Made by a program: the position numbers and the translations under genes. From contig JAJZRF010000006.1 of assembly GCA_021847425.1 (NCBI GenBank), positions 1 through 64,000 of the forward strand: a stretch of 64,000 nt of DNA, read 5' to 3'. Below are positions 29,201 to 38,615 of this stretch, one piece after another (positions within the stretch are counted from its first letter, which is position 1; each line of letters starts with the position of its first letter). The DNA comes from Deltaproteobacteria bacterium. Its GTDB lineage: Bacteria > Desulfobacterota > Desulfobulbia > Desulfobulbales > Desulfurivibrionaceae. The notes under the pieces are model-generated. The model worked only from the letters and a program-made list of their open reading frames with translations. It was not told where the DNA came from and ran no database searches.

Positions 29201-30895
29201 GCCCGGTGGCAAACCGACAAGATGGATTTTGCCCCCGTCCCGCACGCTTCTCAGCCACCTGCCCGGTGGCAAACGCGGTGATCGGGGTGGAGACGTAGGA
29301 GATGGCCTTCTCAGCCACCTGCCCGGTGGCAAACCAAACCCACACGTTTTGAGGTTGCCGTGGTGACTTCTCAGCCACCTGCCCGGTGGCAAACCTGGTG
29401 GATTGCAGGAGGCCTTACCCCGCAGCCTTCTCAGCCACCTGCCCGGTGGCAAACATCGCCATCGACCGGCAGCCAGCCGCCATCCACTTCTCAGCCACCT
29501 GCCCGGTGGCAAACTCGGCGATCAGTTGCGCCCAGGGCTGGCGTATCTTCTCAGCCACCTGCCCGGTGGCAAACGGGGCCTGGCTGCTGCACTCCGGATA
29601 TACCGACTTCTCAGCCACCTGCCCGGTGGCAAACGAGCGAATCAAGAATTTTTTTCCTTTTGTGGACTTCTCAGCCACCTGCCCGGTGGCAAACGTTCAG
29701 GGATGATGCGCTGGCACAATTCGAGACTTCTCAGCCACCTGCCCGGTGGCAAACGGCCAATATCGTATGCGCCTCAATTTGTTTCTCTTCTCAGCCACCT
29801 GCCCGGTGGCAAACTTCTGGGATGGATTCCTGAGCAGGATTGTCCACTTCTCAGCCACCTGCCCGGTGGCAAACGTCAAACGCCGTTGTTGCGATATTGC
29901 CCCACACTTCTCAGCCACCTGCCCGGTGGCAAACGGAGACAAGGTAACGCTCACCATCAGCAGAGACTTCTCAGCCACCTGCCCGGTGGCAAACGAGTTG
30001 ACAATCTCATCGCTGTCGGTATACGACTTCTCAGCCACCTGCCCGGTGGCAAACAACCAAAAGCGAAGAAAGAATTATGCGCGTATCTTCTCAGCCACCT
30101 GCCCGGTGGCAAACATGCACACACATGTAGTATATATGTAGGCATACTTCTCAGCCACCTGCCCGGTGGCAAACGTGTCGCCGTACTTGCACCAGATCGA
30201 GAAGCTGCTTCTCAGCCACCTGCCCGGTGGCAAACGATTGAGCGCGAATTGGCGGATTATCTCACCTCTTCTCAGCCACCTGCCCGGTGGCAAACGTACA
30301 TGGCGTTTTTGGCGATTTTGGTATTTACTTCTCAGCCACCTGCCCGGTGGCAAACGGCCCGCAAGTTCCAGCTCGCTCCATTCACTTCTTCTCAGCCACC
30401 TGCCCGGTGGCAAACAATACTCACTGATTTCAAGGCAGACACAGGGTCTTCTCAGCCACCTGCCCGGTGGCAAACGACTCGCCGGGTCGGCTTTAGAGAT
30501 TTGTTAACTTCTCAGCCACCTGCCCGGTGGCAAACTGGCATGGAACAGGGCCACTCCGTCGCGCATGCTTCTCAGCCACCTGCCCGGTGGCAAACGATCA
30601 TGGATGCCTCTTTTTTCCCATCGGTGCCTTCTCAGCCACCTGCCCGGTGGCAAACCCGCGCAGCCCATGCAGTACAGCGTTGGAATGCTTCTCAGCCACC
30701 TGCCCGGTGGCAAACCTGTTGTACGGCGCCGGCCTGCGCCTCATGGACTTCTCAGCCACCTGCCCGGTGGCAAACTTGGAAGGTGTCCACATAGTGTCCA
30801 CACTTTACTTCTCAGCCACCTGCCCGGTGGCAAACAACCGGCAGCTACTGCAAGCGCATACCTCGCTCTTCTCAGCCACCTGCCCGGTGGCAAAC
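26244..30895 (-). CRISPR. Type I-F-like CRISPR array: 77 full 28-bp repeats plus one degenerate terminal repeat, 77 spacers
   Basis: Plus-strand repeat CTTCTCAGCCACCTGCCCGGTGGCAAAC (crRNA sense GTTTGCCACCGGGCAGGTGGCTGAGAAG). Spacers 32 bp except 34 bp at 27472-27505, 33 bp at 28074-28106 and 30175-30207. Degenerate repeat 26244-26271 at the trailer end. Confidence 0.99.
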
Positions 30896-30978
30896 TAGAG
30901 CTTATCTCTAATAAGTTATTAGAATTCAATATGTTATCCATACAACAAACAGAAAACCTTCGTTTTTCAAATGGCCAG

Positions 30979-30991
30979 CAACCTATTGATT
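30979..30991 (-). promoter_or_regulatory. IHF-consensus site in CRISPR leader
   Basis: CAACCTATTGATT fits YAANNNNTTGATW exactly; reverse complement is AATCAATAGGTTG. Confidence 0.6.
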
Positions 30992-30992
30992 T

Positions 30993-31943
30993 TCATAAGA
31001 TTTTTTTTGCAAAATCCGCTACAAAGGTAAACACCTTATCCAAGACATCCTTCTTCTGACACGTCTCAATTAATGCATTCCGAAAATCTTTTTGAGATAT
31101 TTTCAACTCGCCGAAGAGAAATGCTAGCGGCATGACATGGGCATCTTTGATAAGATCGGCAACGTCAAACACGAGTGCGCCTCTCCGGGTTTTTCCATGC
31201 AGCAAGGGTAAAGAAAAACTGATTCCCAGACCATTGAGGACAACCGCGGCATAGCCATATGCGATATAATTGCCGTGATCAATAAACCCATTGACAATAT
31301 CTTCTCGCGATTCCTGTTTCCCTTTACCTTCTTCCCTGACAAATTTGTGCAACCCAACCCCTTCGGCCAGTCTCGCATAGAGGGCCTTCGCCCAACGTGC
31401 TTCGGCAAGAAGGAGCGTTTCTGTATTTTGGGCGGCATTGATCTGAGCCGAAAATCCTGCGGCAAGGCCATCGTCAATTTTGATGCCATTGCGAATCAGC
31501 TCAATATTTTCATCCCATGCTTCCATGGCCCAATCCAAACGTTTTTGCAGAAGCGCTTTTGCCAAATCCAGTCGCTTCGGTTCATCAAACCAGGTCTTTA
31601 CCCAGGCCTGCATGTACTCCGTGGGCCGATATTCGCTCTGAGGGCTCAAAAACACCTGATCTACTGATGAAAACAGGGGGGAGCCACCACTGCCGCAAAA
31701 CCCGACGAGAACGTTTGATTCAGCCATCCTGCGCGCGGCGGCATCAGTAATCGAGGTACCTTTACCAAGCAACACGAATGCCGTATTGCGCTCCGGAATG
31801 TTGAAATAACGTTCCACGTCCTCGCCTGTATCCGTCAGATAAACAATCCTGTTGTCTTTTTGCATAACGCGAACGTGCTCCAAGTAGAATACATTCGCCC
31901 GTTTCGACAAAAGAATCTGACGGGGCTTCACTTGGCGGTTCAT
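30993..31943 (-). CDS. cas1: Cas1 (type I-F)
   Basis: MNRQVKPRQILLSKRANVFYLEH..; catalytic-type LLLAEARWAK, LPLLHGKTRRGALVFDVADLIKD. Confidence 0.95.
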   Translation of the reverse strand: MNRQVKPRQILLSKRANVFYLEHVRVMQKDNRIVYLTDTGEDVERYFNIPERNTAFVLLGKGTSITDAAARRMAESNVLVGFCGSGGSPLFSSVDQVFLSPQSEYRPTEYMQAWVKTWFDEPKRLDLAKALLQKRLDWAMEAWDENIELIRNGIKIDDGLAAGFSAQINAAQNTETLLLAEARWAKALYARLAEGVGLHKFVREEGKGKQESREDIVNGFIDHGNYIAYGYAAVVLNGLGISFSLPLLHGKTRRGALVFDVADLIKDAHVMPLAFLFGELKISQKDFRNALIETCQKKDVLDKVFTFVADFAKKIL

Positions 31944-32500
31944 GGTAGGTCCGGCACGGCAAAAGGTCTTGTTGTAACCGAGAGGCCGTAACTGTCTGGC
32001 TTGCATTCTCCCTGATGATCCGCCGCAGGGCCGATCTCGACATAAAGTCCAAAACGCTGCCCGGAGGAAGCGCTGGAGAGAATGAAGAACGGCAGTTTGT
32101 TCTCGTCGGCCTGGGCGATCCTTCGAGTCCTCAGTGCGTGATCCGGATCCCTGTCGGCTTTGCGAGTCGGGATGCGAAAACGCGAATACCGTTTCCATGG
32201 ACCATCGAACTTTTCGGGAACTGCGCGTGGGTAACCGATCCGGCCGTAATCCCTGATTGCCGGGTTGTCGACGACAGCGTCAACGAGCAGGTCCAAATCC
32301 CCGCGAGTCGGTGAAAAGACCCGGATGCATGCGAAAAGGCTGTTCTCCTTTCCCGGCAGGGCAAGGGCGAATTTTCCCGGATAGCGACGAAAGGCACCGT
32401 GCAGCACCCGCAGGATTGCGCCCGCCACCACCGGGCGGGAGGGCCCTCCGCCCTTTTCGTTGCCGGGGATCTCAATGTTGACGTAGTGTGCAGGTCTCAT
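31940..32500 (-). CDS. cas6f: Cas6f/Csy4 crRNA endoribonuclease
   Basis: MRPAHYVNIEIPGNEKGG..ILRVLHGAF (candidate catalytic His)..; SYGLSVTTRPFAVPDLP C-terminus; 186 aa. Confidence 0.92.
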   Translation of the reverse strand: MRPAHYVNIEIPGNEKGGGPSRPVVAGAILRVLHGAFRRYPGKFALALPGKENSLFACIRVFSPTRGDLDLLVDAVVDNPAIRDYGRIGYPRAVPEKFDGPWKRYSRFRIPTRKADRDPDHALRTRRIAQADENKLPFFILSSASSGQRFGLYVEIGPAADHQGECKPDSYGLSVTTRPFAVPDLP

Positions 32501-32501
32501 C

Positions 32502-33596
32502 TCAAGACTCCTTTTTTCCCTTTTCAGATTTTTCTCCATCGGAAAATACACCGCCTCGAATCAGGCTGGCAGTCATGAACATTCCTTCCGGTGATCCTGG
32601 GTCAAGCGTGTTGAGCCTTTTAGCAAGATCGAAGGCCGAGAGCTTTTTGCCTTTCCGGAAGAATTTCTGCGCATCGAGGCTGGCTCCGTTTGGCTCGATG
32701 GGAATGGGGCGATTGAAAATTCCATACTCTGGATACCAGGTGTCGATAGTACGAAGCGCATTAGCGACCTTCTGATCCCGCAGGGCGGCGTGCCCCATGA
32801 CACGAATGGCATCCTTGCCGTCCGCTTTTTTTGCGTCAGTTCTGCCGAGGCAATAGAGAGAACGGGCAAAGCCACGGGGTTTGTCTTCAAGATAGTTTTG
32901 AGAACAAAATATCTCCATGGCGCCCTGCATGCCGAGATCCATCCGGGCCGTTACTTCCAGTGCCGCACTATCGTGACCACGCAATCCATCCGCAATGAAT
33001 TTGGCCACTGCCTTTTCCGCATCGCTATAATTGTCGAAAGTAGGCAAAGGAATGGACTGTGCATCCGCCTCTCCCACATTCTTGCCAGCTACCACTACAC
33101 TAATTGTTATTTTCCGAGCGACCAGCCGGTTCCGCCACAGCCATCGGCCGTTAAGGATGTTGCGGGCATAACGCGATGCAATTTCATCTACTCCTTGGTC
33201 ACTTTTAGCGCGTTGGATAAAGCCATCGACACTCTGGCGCAATTCTCCAACAAGGGTATCGTCGTCTCCTTTACTGGGCGCACAGGCGAACAAGGCGTTT
33301 TTAAGGTCGAGAAAACGGATGGAAAACCGGACGATCACCGCCGAGGCATTGGGATCTGTCTTGGCGGTGTCGGTCGTCTGGATATTGGAGACCTCCTCGC
33401 GGGCCGCAGATCCTGAGGTCGAGGTTTCAGCATCGCCCTTTTTGTTGACGTTCTGCGTTCCCCGGATGCCGTGCCGCAAAACCGGCACAGGGGTCAGTTC
33501 TTCACCAATTTCGTTATAGAAAAGGGCGTCGGTAATGACAATCCCACGCTGGAAAGAAAGAACACCCGGCAGTTTCTTGAATTCTGTGTCACTCAT
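32502..33596 (-). CDS. csy3: Csy3/Cas7f backbone protein
   Basis: LPGVLSFQRGIVITDALFY..; NILNGRWLWRNRLVA; 364 aa. Confidence 0.95.
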   Translation of the reverse strand: MSDTEFKKLPGVLSFQRGIVITDALFYNEIGEELTPVPVLRHGIRGTQNVNKKGDAETSTSGSAAREEVSNIQTTDTAKTDPNASAVIVRFSIRFLDLKNALFACAPSKGDDDTLVGELRQSVDGFIQRAKSDQGVDEIASRYARNILNGRWLWRNRLVARKITISVVVAGKNVGEADAQSIPLPTFDNYSDAEKAVAKFIADGLRGHDSAALEVTARMDLGMQGAMEIFCSQNYLEDKPRGFARSLYCLGRTDAKKADGKDAIRVMGHAALRDQKVANALRTIDTWYPEYGIFNRPIPIEPNGASLDAQKFFRKGKKLSAFDLAKRLNTLDPGSPEGMFMTASLIRGGVFSDGEKSEKGKKES

Positions 33597-34399
33597 GATT
33601 GGATCTCCTTTTGTTTTATGATGAAAACATCGTCACGAAGCCATTGATGATGCCAAAACGGGATGGGCCGCGCGCCATAATCCCGAAGAGAAACATACTG
33701 AACAAGTCCGACCAGGGATTCGCAGAAGGCATGGGGGGAGCCCTCGCGAACGCCGCCACGCTGCTCGAATCCGGTGATGGCCGCATACCCCAAAACAGTC
33801 GGCACGAGCCAGGAGTTCGGAAGCGTTCCGGGCTCGGGGGCATCCTGTCTGAATCCGGTTGCCTTGATTACCGCATCGAGCGGGTCACCTTGTGACAGCA
33901 TAAGATCAGAACGTTCGATAAGCCAGTAGCCGGTTCTCAACCGCTTCCTGAGCTTTTCGTCGTCTCCGATTATCTCCGGATCACCACTGCCGATCACTTG
34001 TCCGCCTGCGATGCGCGCTGATTTCATAAAATCATTCACGGCGTCGATATCGAAGGCATCATCAAAGGAAAACACCAGGGACAGAATGAGATGACAGGAT
34101 GCCGTTGGTTGCAAGGAGAGGGCATGCGGGTTCTTGTTTGAGTAATCTTCTCCGTTGATAAATGTTGTACCCCGTCGCTGCTGAGGATGAAGCCGTCCAT
34201 AAAAAGCGATTCCCTTTTCCCCCAGCAGTTGGGCGTCATGGTGAATAACGGCCACCCCATCCGAAAATGCACCTATATTGCGACCGAGATTATGGGCGAA
34301 CATGTTGAGTGCCATCACCGGCGCGGCATTGATGAGCCAGGAGGTTGCATGGGCATTAGCCGCCTGGACTTTAATTCTTGGCAGATACAGATAATTCAT
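33593..34399 (-). CDS. csy2: Csy2/Cas5f
   Basis: YLYLPRIKVQAANAHATSWLINAAPVMALNMFAHNLGR; WLVPTVLGYAAITGFEQRGGVR..; 268 aa. Confidence 0.92.
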   Translation of the reverse strand: MNYLYLPRIKVQAANAHATSWLINAAPVMALNMFAHNLGRNIGAFSDGVAVIHHDAQLLGEKGIAFYGRLHPQQRRGTTFINGEDYSNKNPHALSLQPTASCHLILSLVFSFDDAFDIDAVNDFMKSARIAGGQVIGSGDPEIIGDDEKLRKRLRTGYWLIERSDLMLSQGDPLDAVIKATGFRQDAPEPGTLPNSWLVPTVLGYAAITGFEQRGGVREGSPHAFCESLVGLVQYVSLRDYGARPIPFWHHQWLRDDVFIIKQKEIQS

Positions 34400-35487
34400 C
34401 GCAGACCCTCCTCAATCCATTTAGCGATCCTGGCAATTGCGCCGTCATCGAGTCCCAGGCCACCTTGTTCGTCCTTGAACTCATAAGCGGCAATCTGGTT
34501 CGCCAGCCGCCAGGAAAACCCGCGCTCCCAATCCTTGGTTCGCTCGGCGAGGTCGATCACACCCCGAATGATCTCATCCACCTTGCCGGACACCAAAGGC
34601 TCCCCGTTCTCAGGCAGATATTCCCTGTGACCATCGAGGACCTTCAAAGCTTTAGCCCCTCGCGAGAGGATGGCCGAGGAAAATCTCTTCGAGAACGTTT
34701 CTTCCTTTTCCCGTGTTTTCATGTCGGTCGGAATTCGGCCTTCGTTTTTGGCCTTCTCCGCTTCGCGCCACGCCCTGTATTCAAAAACTAGCTCACGAGG
34801 GACAGCCAAGGAAATACCCTTGTAGTGGATTGACAAAGCTGTTTTGATGTCTTTGGATTCGGTAGGACTTTCAAAAAAAAGAGGCCGTTGCATCTCTCGG
34901 ACAAGCCCTCCCACATTTTGTGGATTTGCACCGCCTATTCCAAACTGCGCTTGTCGCAATCGAACGCCCTTATCCTCGCTAAGTTGGTTATGCGCTTTTA
35001 CCCGTGTATTGATGATTGCATTCAGGCCACCAGCGCCAATCGGCGTAAGAGCAACATAGCTTTCATCTATCGGGATCAACAACTGCCGCATTCGAGGCGA
35101 TATAAACTCACAATTAGACTCAAGGCGCGACGAGAAGGCGGATATGCATGCATCACGTATCTGCTCCGCTTTAGCCTCTGACTTGGGTTGCTCGCCCGCA
35201 AAGACAGCCCTTATCTGCTTGGCAATATTTGCTGTCTTGTCAACATTCTTGGTGTAATCCCGGTCAATTTGAACACCGTGCGCCATCAACGTTCGCACCG
35301 ACACATACGGCAGTAACAGTGCATCTTCGCCGGACAGTCTCACGCCACCTCCCGCAGCGTTCGAGTTTACCGATTTAAACGAAAAATGAACCATGCCTTC
35401 CGCCAGATTACGATATTGGTCGATATCGTAGTTGTTCCAGGCAGCTTCTTGCTCAGCCCTCTTTTCTTCCTCTGTTTTTTTTACCAT
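34396..35487 (-). CDS. csy1: Csy1/Cas8f, compact/divergent
   Basis: RLRQAQFGIGGANPQNVGGLVREMQRPLFFESPP-like motif (compare Csy1 FGGTKPQNISQLN); 363 aa; position between cas2-3 and csy2. Confidence 0.85.
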   Translation of the reverse strand: MVKKTEEEKRAEQEAAWNNYDIDQYRNLAEGMVHFSFKSVNSNAAGGGVRLSGEDALLLPYVSVRTLMAHGVQIDRDYTKNVDKTANIAKQIRAVFAGEQPKSEAKAEQIRDACISAFSSRLESNCEFISPRMRQLLIPIDESYVALTPIGAGGLNAIINTRVKAHNQLSEDKGVRLRQAQFGIGGANPQNVGGLVREMQRPLFFESPTESKDIKTALSIHYKGISLAVPRELVFEYRAWREAEKAKNEGRIPTDMKTREKEETFSKRFSSAILSRGAKALKVLDGHREYLPENGEPLVSGKVDEIIRGVIDLAERTKDWERGFSWRLANQIAAYEFKDEQGGLGLDDGAIARIAKWIEEGLR

Positions 35488-35541
35488 ATCATCCCTCGTT
35501 GCCTCCTTGTTGTTCTACAAGTCGATATTTCCTCATGGCCG

Positions 35542-38500
35542 TCAGTTGGATAAGTAAAAGCCGAAGGAATGATCAAAGACAATCCGCATCCGGCCCTGGT
35601 TATCAGCGTCCTTGCTTGAATAGTGCACAATCTCGAAGCGCAAGCCTTCTTCTTCGCGAATTCCGAATTCAAGACAACGCTCGAGCAAGTCTTCAATATC
35701 AAAACACAACCAATCATTGGTGGCCCGCCCAAGGTGGTTCACCCATCCATTTTTTGAGACAAAGCACTGCTCGTAATTGACGATTTCCAGTCGCTGAAAA
35801 CACTCATCGCCATCGGCATCCTTCACCAGCCGCCAGGTCTGTTTCGGCTCTCCGGACCGTAAAGGATATTTGCGATAAAACCCCTCGGTCATCCACACAA
35901 CATTGGCTTGCGAGAGATCGCACAGACCTTTCATGGGATCTTTGAGGGTTATTTTGATGCTTTCGTCGTCCAATTGTCCCAACCGATGTCCTGCAAATCG
36001 CAGCCGGGCGTCAAGACCGTTCTTGAGATCTTCCCAGCGTAGCAACTCAGCCAGGTCGTGGTTGTCGTACCTGAGCCTGGTCGACTCCAATCCCGGTCGG
36101 CAAAAACAAATATCCTGGCCTCTGGCCCAGCGGGCATTGAATTGCAGGATGGCCACATTCGGTTCGGAAACCGTCACCCGCCGGTGCCGGTTGACACGAC
36201 CGGCCGTCTGGACAATCGACTGAGAACTGGATGGCTCGATGACCGCCCAGTCGAAATCGTGATCCCGGCCTATCTCTTCCACGGGAGTCGCCGCGACGAT
36301 AAAAGGTATGCTCGAAAAAGAAGAACGGGCCACTATGTCGGCAATCTCCGGGTCGGCGTTGATATTTTCATTTCCCTTCTTGCGATTCAAAAGGAAATCA
36401 AGCCGCTGCTCTTTGATAAAGCGCTGCACCACGAAATCCTGCGAGTGATAGCAGGCGATCCTAGCTTGCGGCAGACGGTCCGACAAAAATCTGGCGATTT
36501 GAATCGCGGTTTTTATATTAGCCACCCGGACCAGCCCGAAGGAGATCGTTTTTTCTGTCCCGCCGAAACCCCAGGCATTGCGGTCGTGCATCATATTGAC
36601 GGCTTCCGCCACCGCCTCAAGCCAGAAAGATTCACCCCTTCCGGCGACTAATTGCAGAACCGGACGCCTGTATGTTTTTTTGCCCATTTCCAACAGCATC
36701 CGGTTGATATGCCCTTGGTATTCCAACGCGAAGTTTTCGCTTGTGATAACCGATGGATCCACAAGATCGTCAATTACGGCAACGGAAAAATCAGGGGCTT
36801 TACCAAAGAGTTGCGCTCGCATCGAGATGCCGCTTTGATAAGCTTCATGAACCGCCTGCGCCACAGGAAAGGCAAGCGTGGCTGAGGAACAGATCAGATT
36901 ACGTCCGGAAAGCCCCACCATCTGAATCAGGCGCAACACAGCCACCATGGCAGTCGGATCATAGCTGTCGATCTCATCGAGCACAAGATCGCTGTCCAGA
37001 AGCCGCAACAGCGCCGAGACATGGTTCCCCTGGCGATTCAGCTCCCCGGCCGAGATAATAAAATCAATCGTCGAGGCTAATACAGGCGCCCCAAGAATTC
37101 GGGTGATAAAAGGTTTGCGATCCGACAAATGCGCCAACCATTCCGGCAACGATTGGTTGAGCCACTCTTCCTCAAAGAACCCATCGCTCTCGAATTCGGC
37201 TTCTATCTCCTTTCCATCTATATCCATGCGACCCGCTTCATGCAGTCTCGTTGCGACCTTGTCACCGATAACGGTCGCCATCTCGTCCTTGCCGATGCCG
37301 AGTTGGAGGCTCAGGGCATCGCCGGTTTGCAGGGTTAGGGTGCGCTGGTTCAAGGCAACCGCAAAGCGAACCCTAACCGCCTGACCAAGGGCGCAGGCGC
37401 ATTTGGCGTTCATACGCGTTTTGCCAGCACCGGTGCTGGCAACATTAAACACCAACACTGGCGCTTCGCTTGTTTGCCGAATACTATGGAATATATTGGC
37501 GGCTCGGTTCTGCCAGGCAAAAGGGCCTCGATCGTCGGAAGGTTCCAGAATCCTCTCGACAGCCTCTTCGGAAAGAGAAGGCAGCCTCAGCGTGGCCAAA
37601 CGGTAAACCGTTTTTGCTGCTACCTGGGACACATGCTCCAGATGCCAGAGTAGAGGCTGGTTATATCCTCGTTTTGTGCCATTGCCGATCTTGGAAGTGT
37701 TGGCATAAAGTCCGCTGTCAACTTGGCCATAATTTCCCTCTTCACGGGCCGAAACTAGGTGATCTGCAAAAATGAGTGCTGCCCTTGTCCACACCGCAAG
37801 GCCTCGCCAGTATCCGGGAGTTCGCTTCTCAGCGATTTTTTTGATTCGCTCAAGGGTTGCCGCGTATGTCTCATGCCATCGCATGGGGAGATCCCCGACT
37901 GGGCTGATTTCTGGTCGGCTATCCCGGAGAAAATAGCGTTCCCGCGAGGGTATTCCTAGACCGCTTACAGGCCCGAATAATCTGTGGTGCGACACCACGA
38001 GAAAATCGAGTACGTCATGTACCGAGCCAATTCCCTGTTTGAGCGAAAGTTCTTGCAGGCACCTTTGATTTGCCAAAGAACTCCACGATTGCTTTGTGTT
38101 CTGCTCTTTCCGCAATTCCTGCATGAGCCGCATGGAGACCCACTCATGGCGGACCGGATCGGCCTCCCCCTGAAATGCATTTGACAAAGACCTTGCAAGC
38201 TTTTCCTGAAAATGAATCGTTGCTTTTCCCGTGTCGTGAGCCAAGCCACCCGCACGGGCAAGCAAGGCGGCAAGACGGACCCACGTTGGGAAAGGTTCTT
38301 TGGGCTTTTTGACCCGCATATATCCGCAAGGAAAATGACCATCATGTCCGAATGGTCGCTTTGAACCCACGACCCAAAGAAGTTTCATTCTCCGGCGCCC
38401 ATCGTTACGATAACAGGCCACCGTTGTTTGACGAGTTGCGCTCCGTTTTAGCGCGGCTCGCATCTCTCGCATCCCTTCTTCTGTGATAGGAGTCGCCCAA

Positions 38501-38595
38501 GAAGTCTCGCCCGTGCGAATCGCATAGCTGTCAAGCGTTGCCCGTGTTTTTTTGATCGCTCGCTTTTCACAAGCAGAAATAATTATGATATGCAT
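35542..38595 (-). CDS. cas2-3: Cas2-Cas3 fusion (type I-F)
   Basis: N-terminal Cas2-like MHIIIISACEKRAIKKTRATLDSYAIRTGETSWATPIT; HD motif GLAHDTGKATIHFQ; Walker A STGAGKTRMN; DEIDSYD. Confidence 0.95.
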   Translation of the reverse strand: MHIIIISACEKRAIKKTRATLDSYAIRTGETSWATPITEEGMREMRAALKRSATRQTTVACYRNDGRRRMKLLWVVGSKRPFGHDGHFPCGYMRVKKPKEPFPTWVRLAALLARAGGLAHDTGKATIHFQEKLARSLSNAFQGEADPVRHEWVSMRLMQELRKEQNTKQSWSSLANQRCLQELSLKQGIGSVHDVLDFLVVSHHRLFGPVSGLGIPSRERYFLRDSRPEISPVGDLPMRWHETYAATLERIKKIAEKRTPGYWRGLAVWTRAALIFADHLVSAREEGNYGQVDSGLYANTSKIGNGTKRGYNQPLLWHLEHVSQVAAKTVYRLATLRLPSLSEEAVERILEPSDDRGPFAWQNRAANIFHSIRQTSEAPVLVFNVASTGAGKTRMNAKCACALGQAVRVRFAVALNQRTLTLQTGDALSLQLGIGKDEMATVIGDKVATRLHEAGRMDIDGKEIEAEFESDGFFEEEWLNQSLPEWLAHLSDRKPFITRILGAPVLASTIDFIISAGELNRQGNHVSALLRLLDSDLVLDEIDSYDPTAMVAVLRLIQMVGLSGRNLICSSATLAFPVAQAVHEAYQSGISMRAQLFGKAPDFSVAVIDDLVDPSVITSENFALEYQGHINRMLLEMGKKTYRRPVLQLVAGRGESFWLEAVAEAVNMMHDRNAWGFGGTEKTISFGLVRVANIKTAIQIARFLSDRLPQARIACYHSQDFVVQRFIKEQRLDFLLNRKKGNENINADPEIADIVARSSFSSIPFIVAATPVEEIGRDHDFDWAVIEPSSSQSIVQTAGRVNRHRRVTVSEPNVAILQFNARWARGQDICFCRPGLESTRLRYDNHDLAELLRWEDLKNGLDARLRFAGHRLGQLDDESIKITLKDPMKGLCDLSQANVVWMTEGFYRKYPLRSGEPKQTWRLVKDADGDECFQRLEIVNYEQCFVSKNGWVNHLGRATNDWLCFDIEDLLERCLEFGIREEEGLRFEIVHYSSKDADNQGRMRIVFDHSFGFYLSN

Positions 38596-38615
38596 GGCCC
38601 ACTATCATTATTTCA

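Noticed and set aside
26294-30941. Many ORFs with periodic peptides (LLSHLPGGK, FSATCPVAN, SQPPARWQT, LPPGRWLRS, FATGQVAEK)
   Set aside because: The 60-bp repeat+spacer period is a multiple of 3 and the repeat lacks stops in several frames; these are translations of the CRISPR array, not a repeat protein.
31940-32198. N-terminal extension of Cas1 (METVFAFSHPDSQ..)
   Set aside because: It overlaps cas6f in another frame; the natural start is ATG at 31943 overlapping the cas6f stop.
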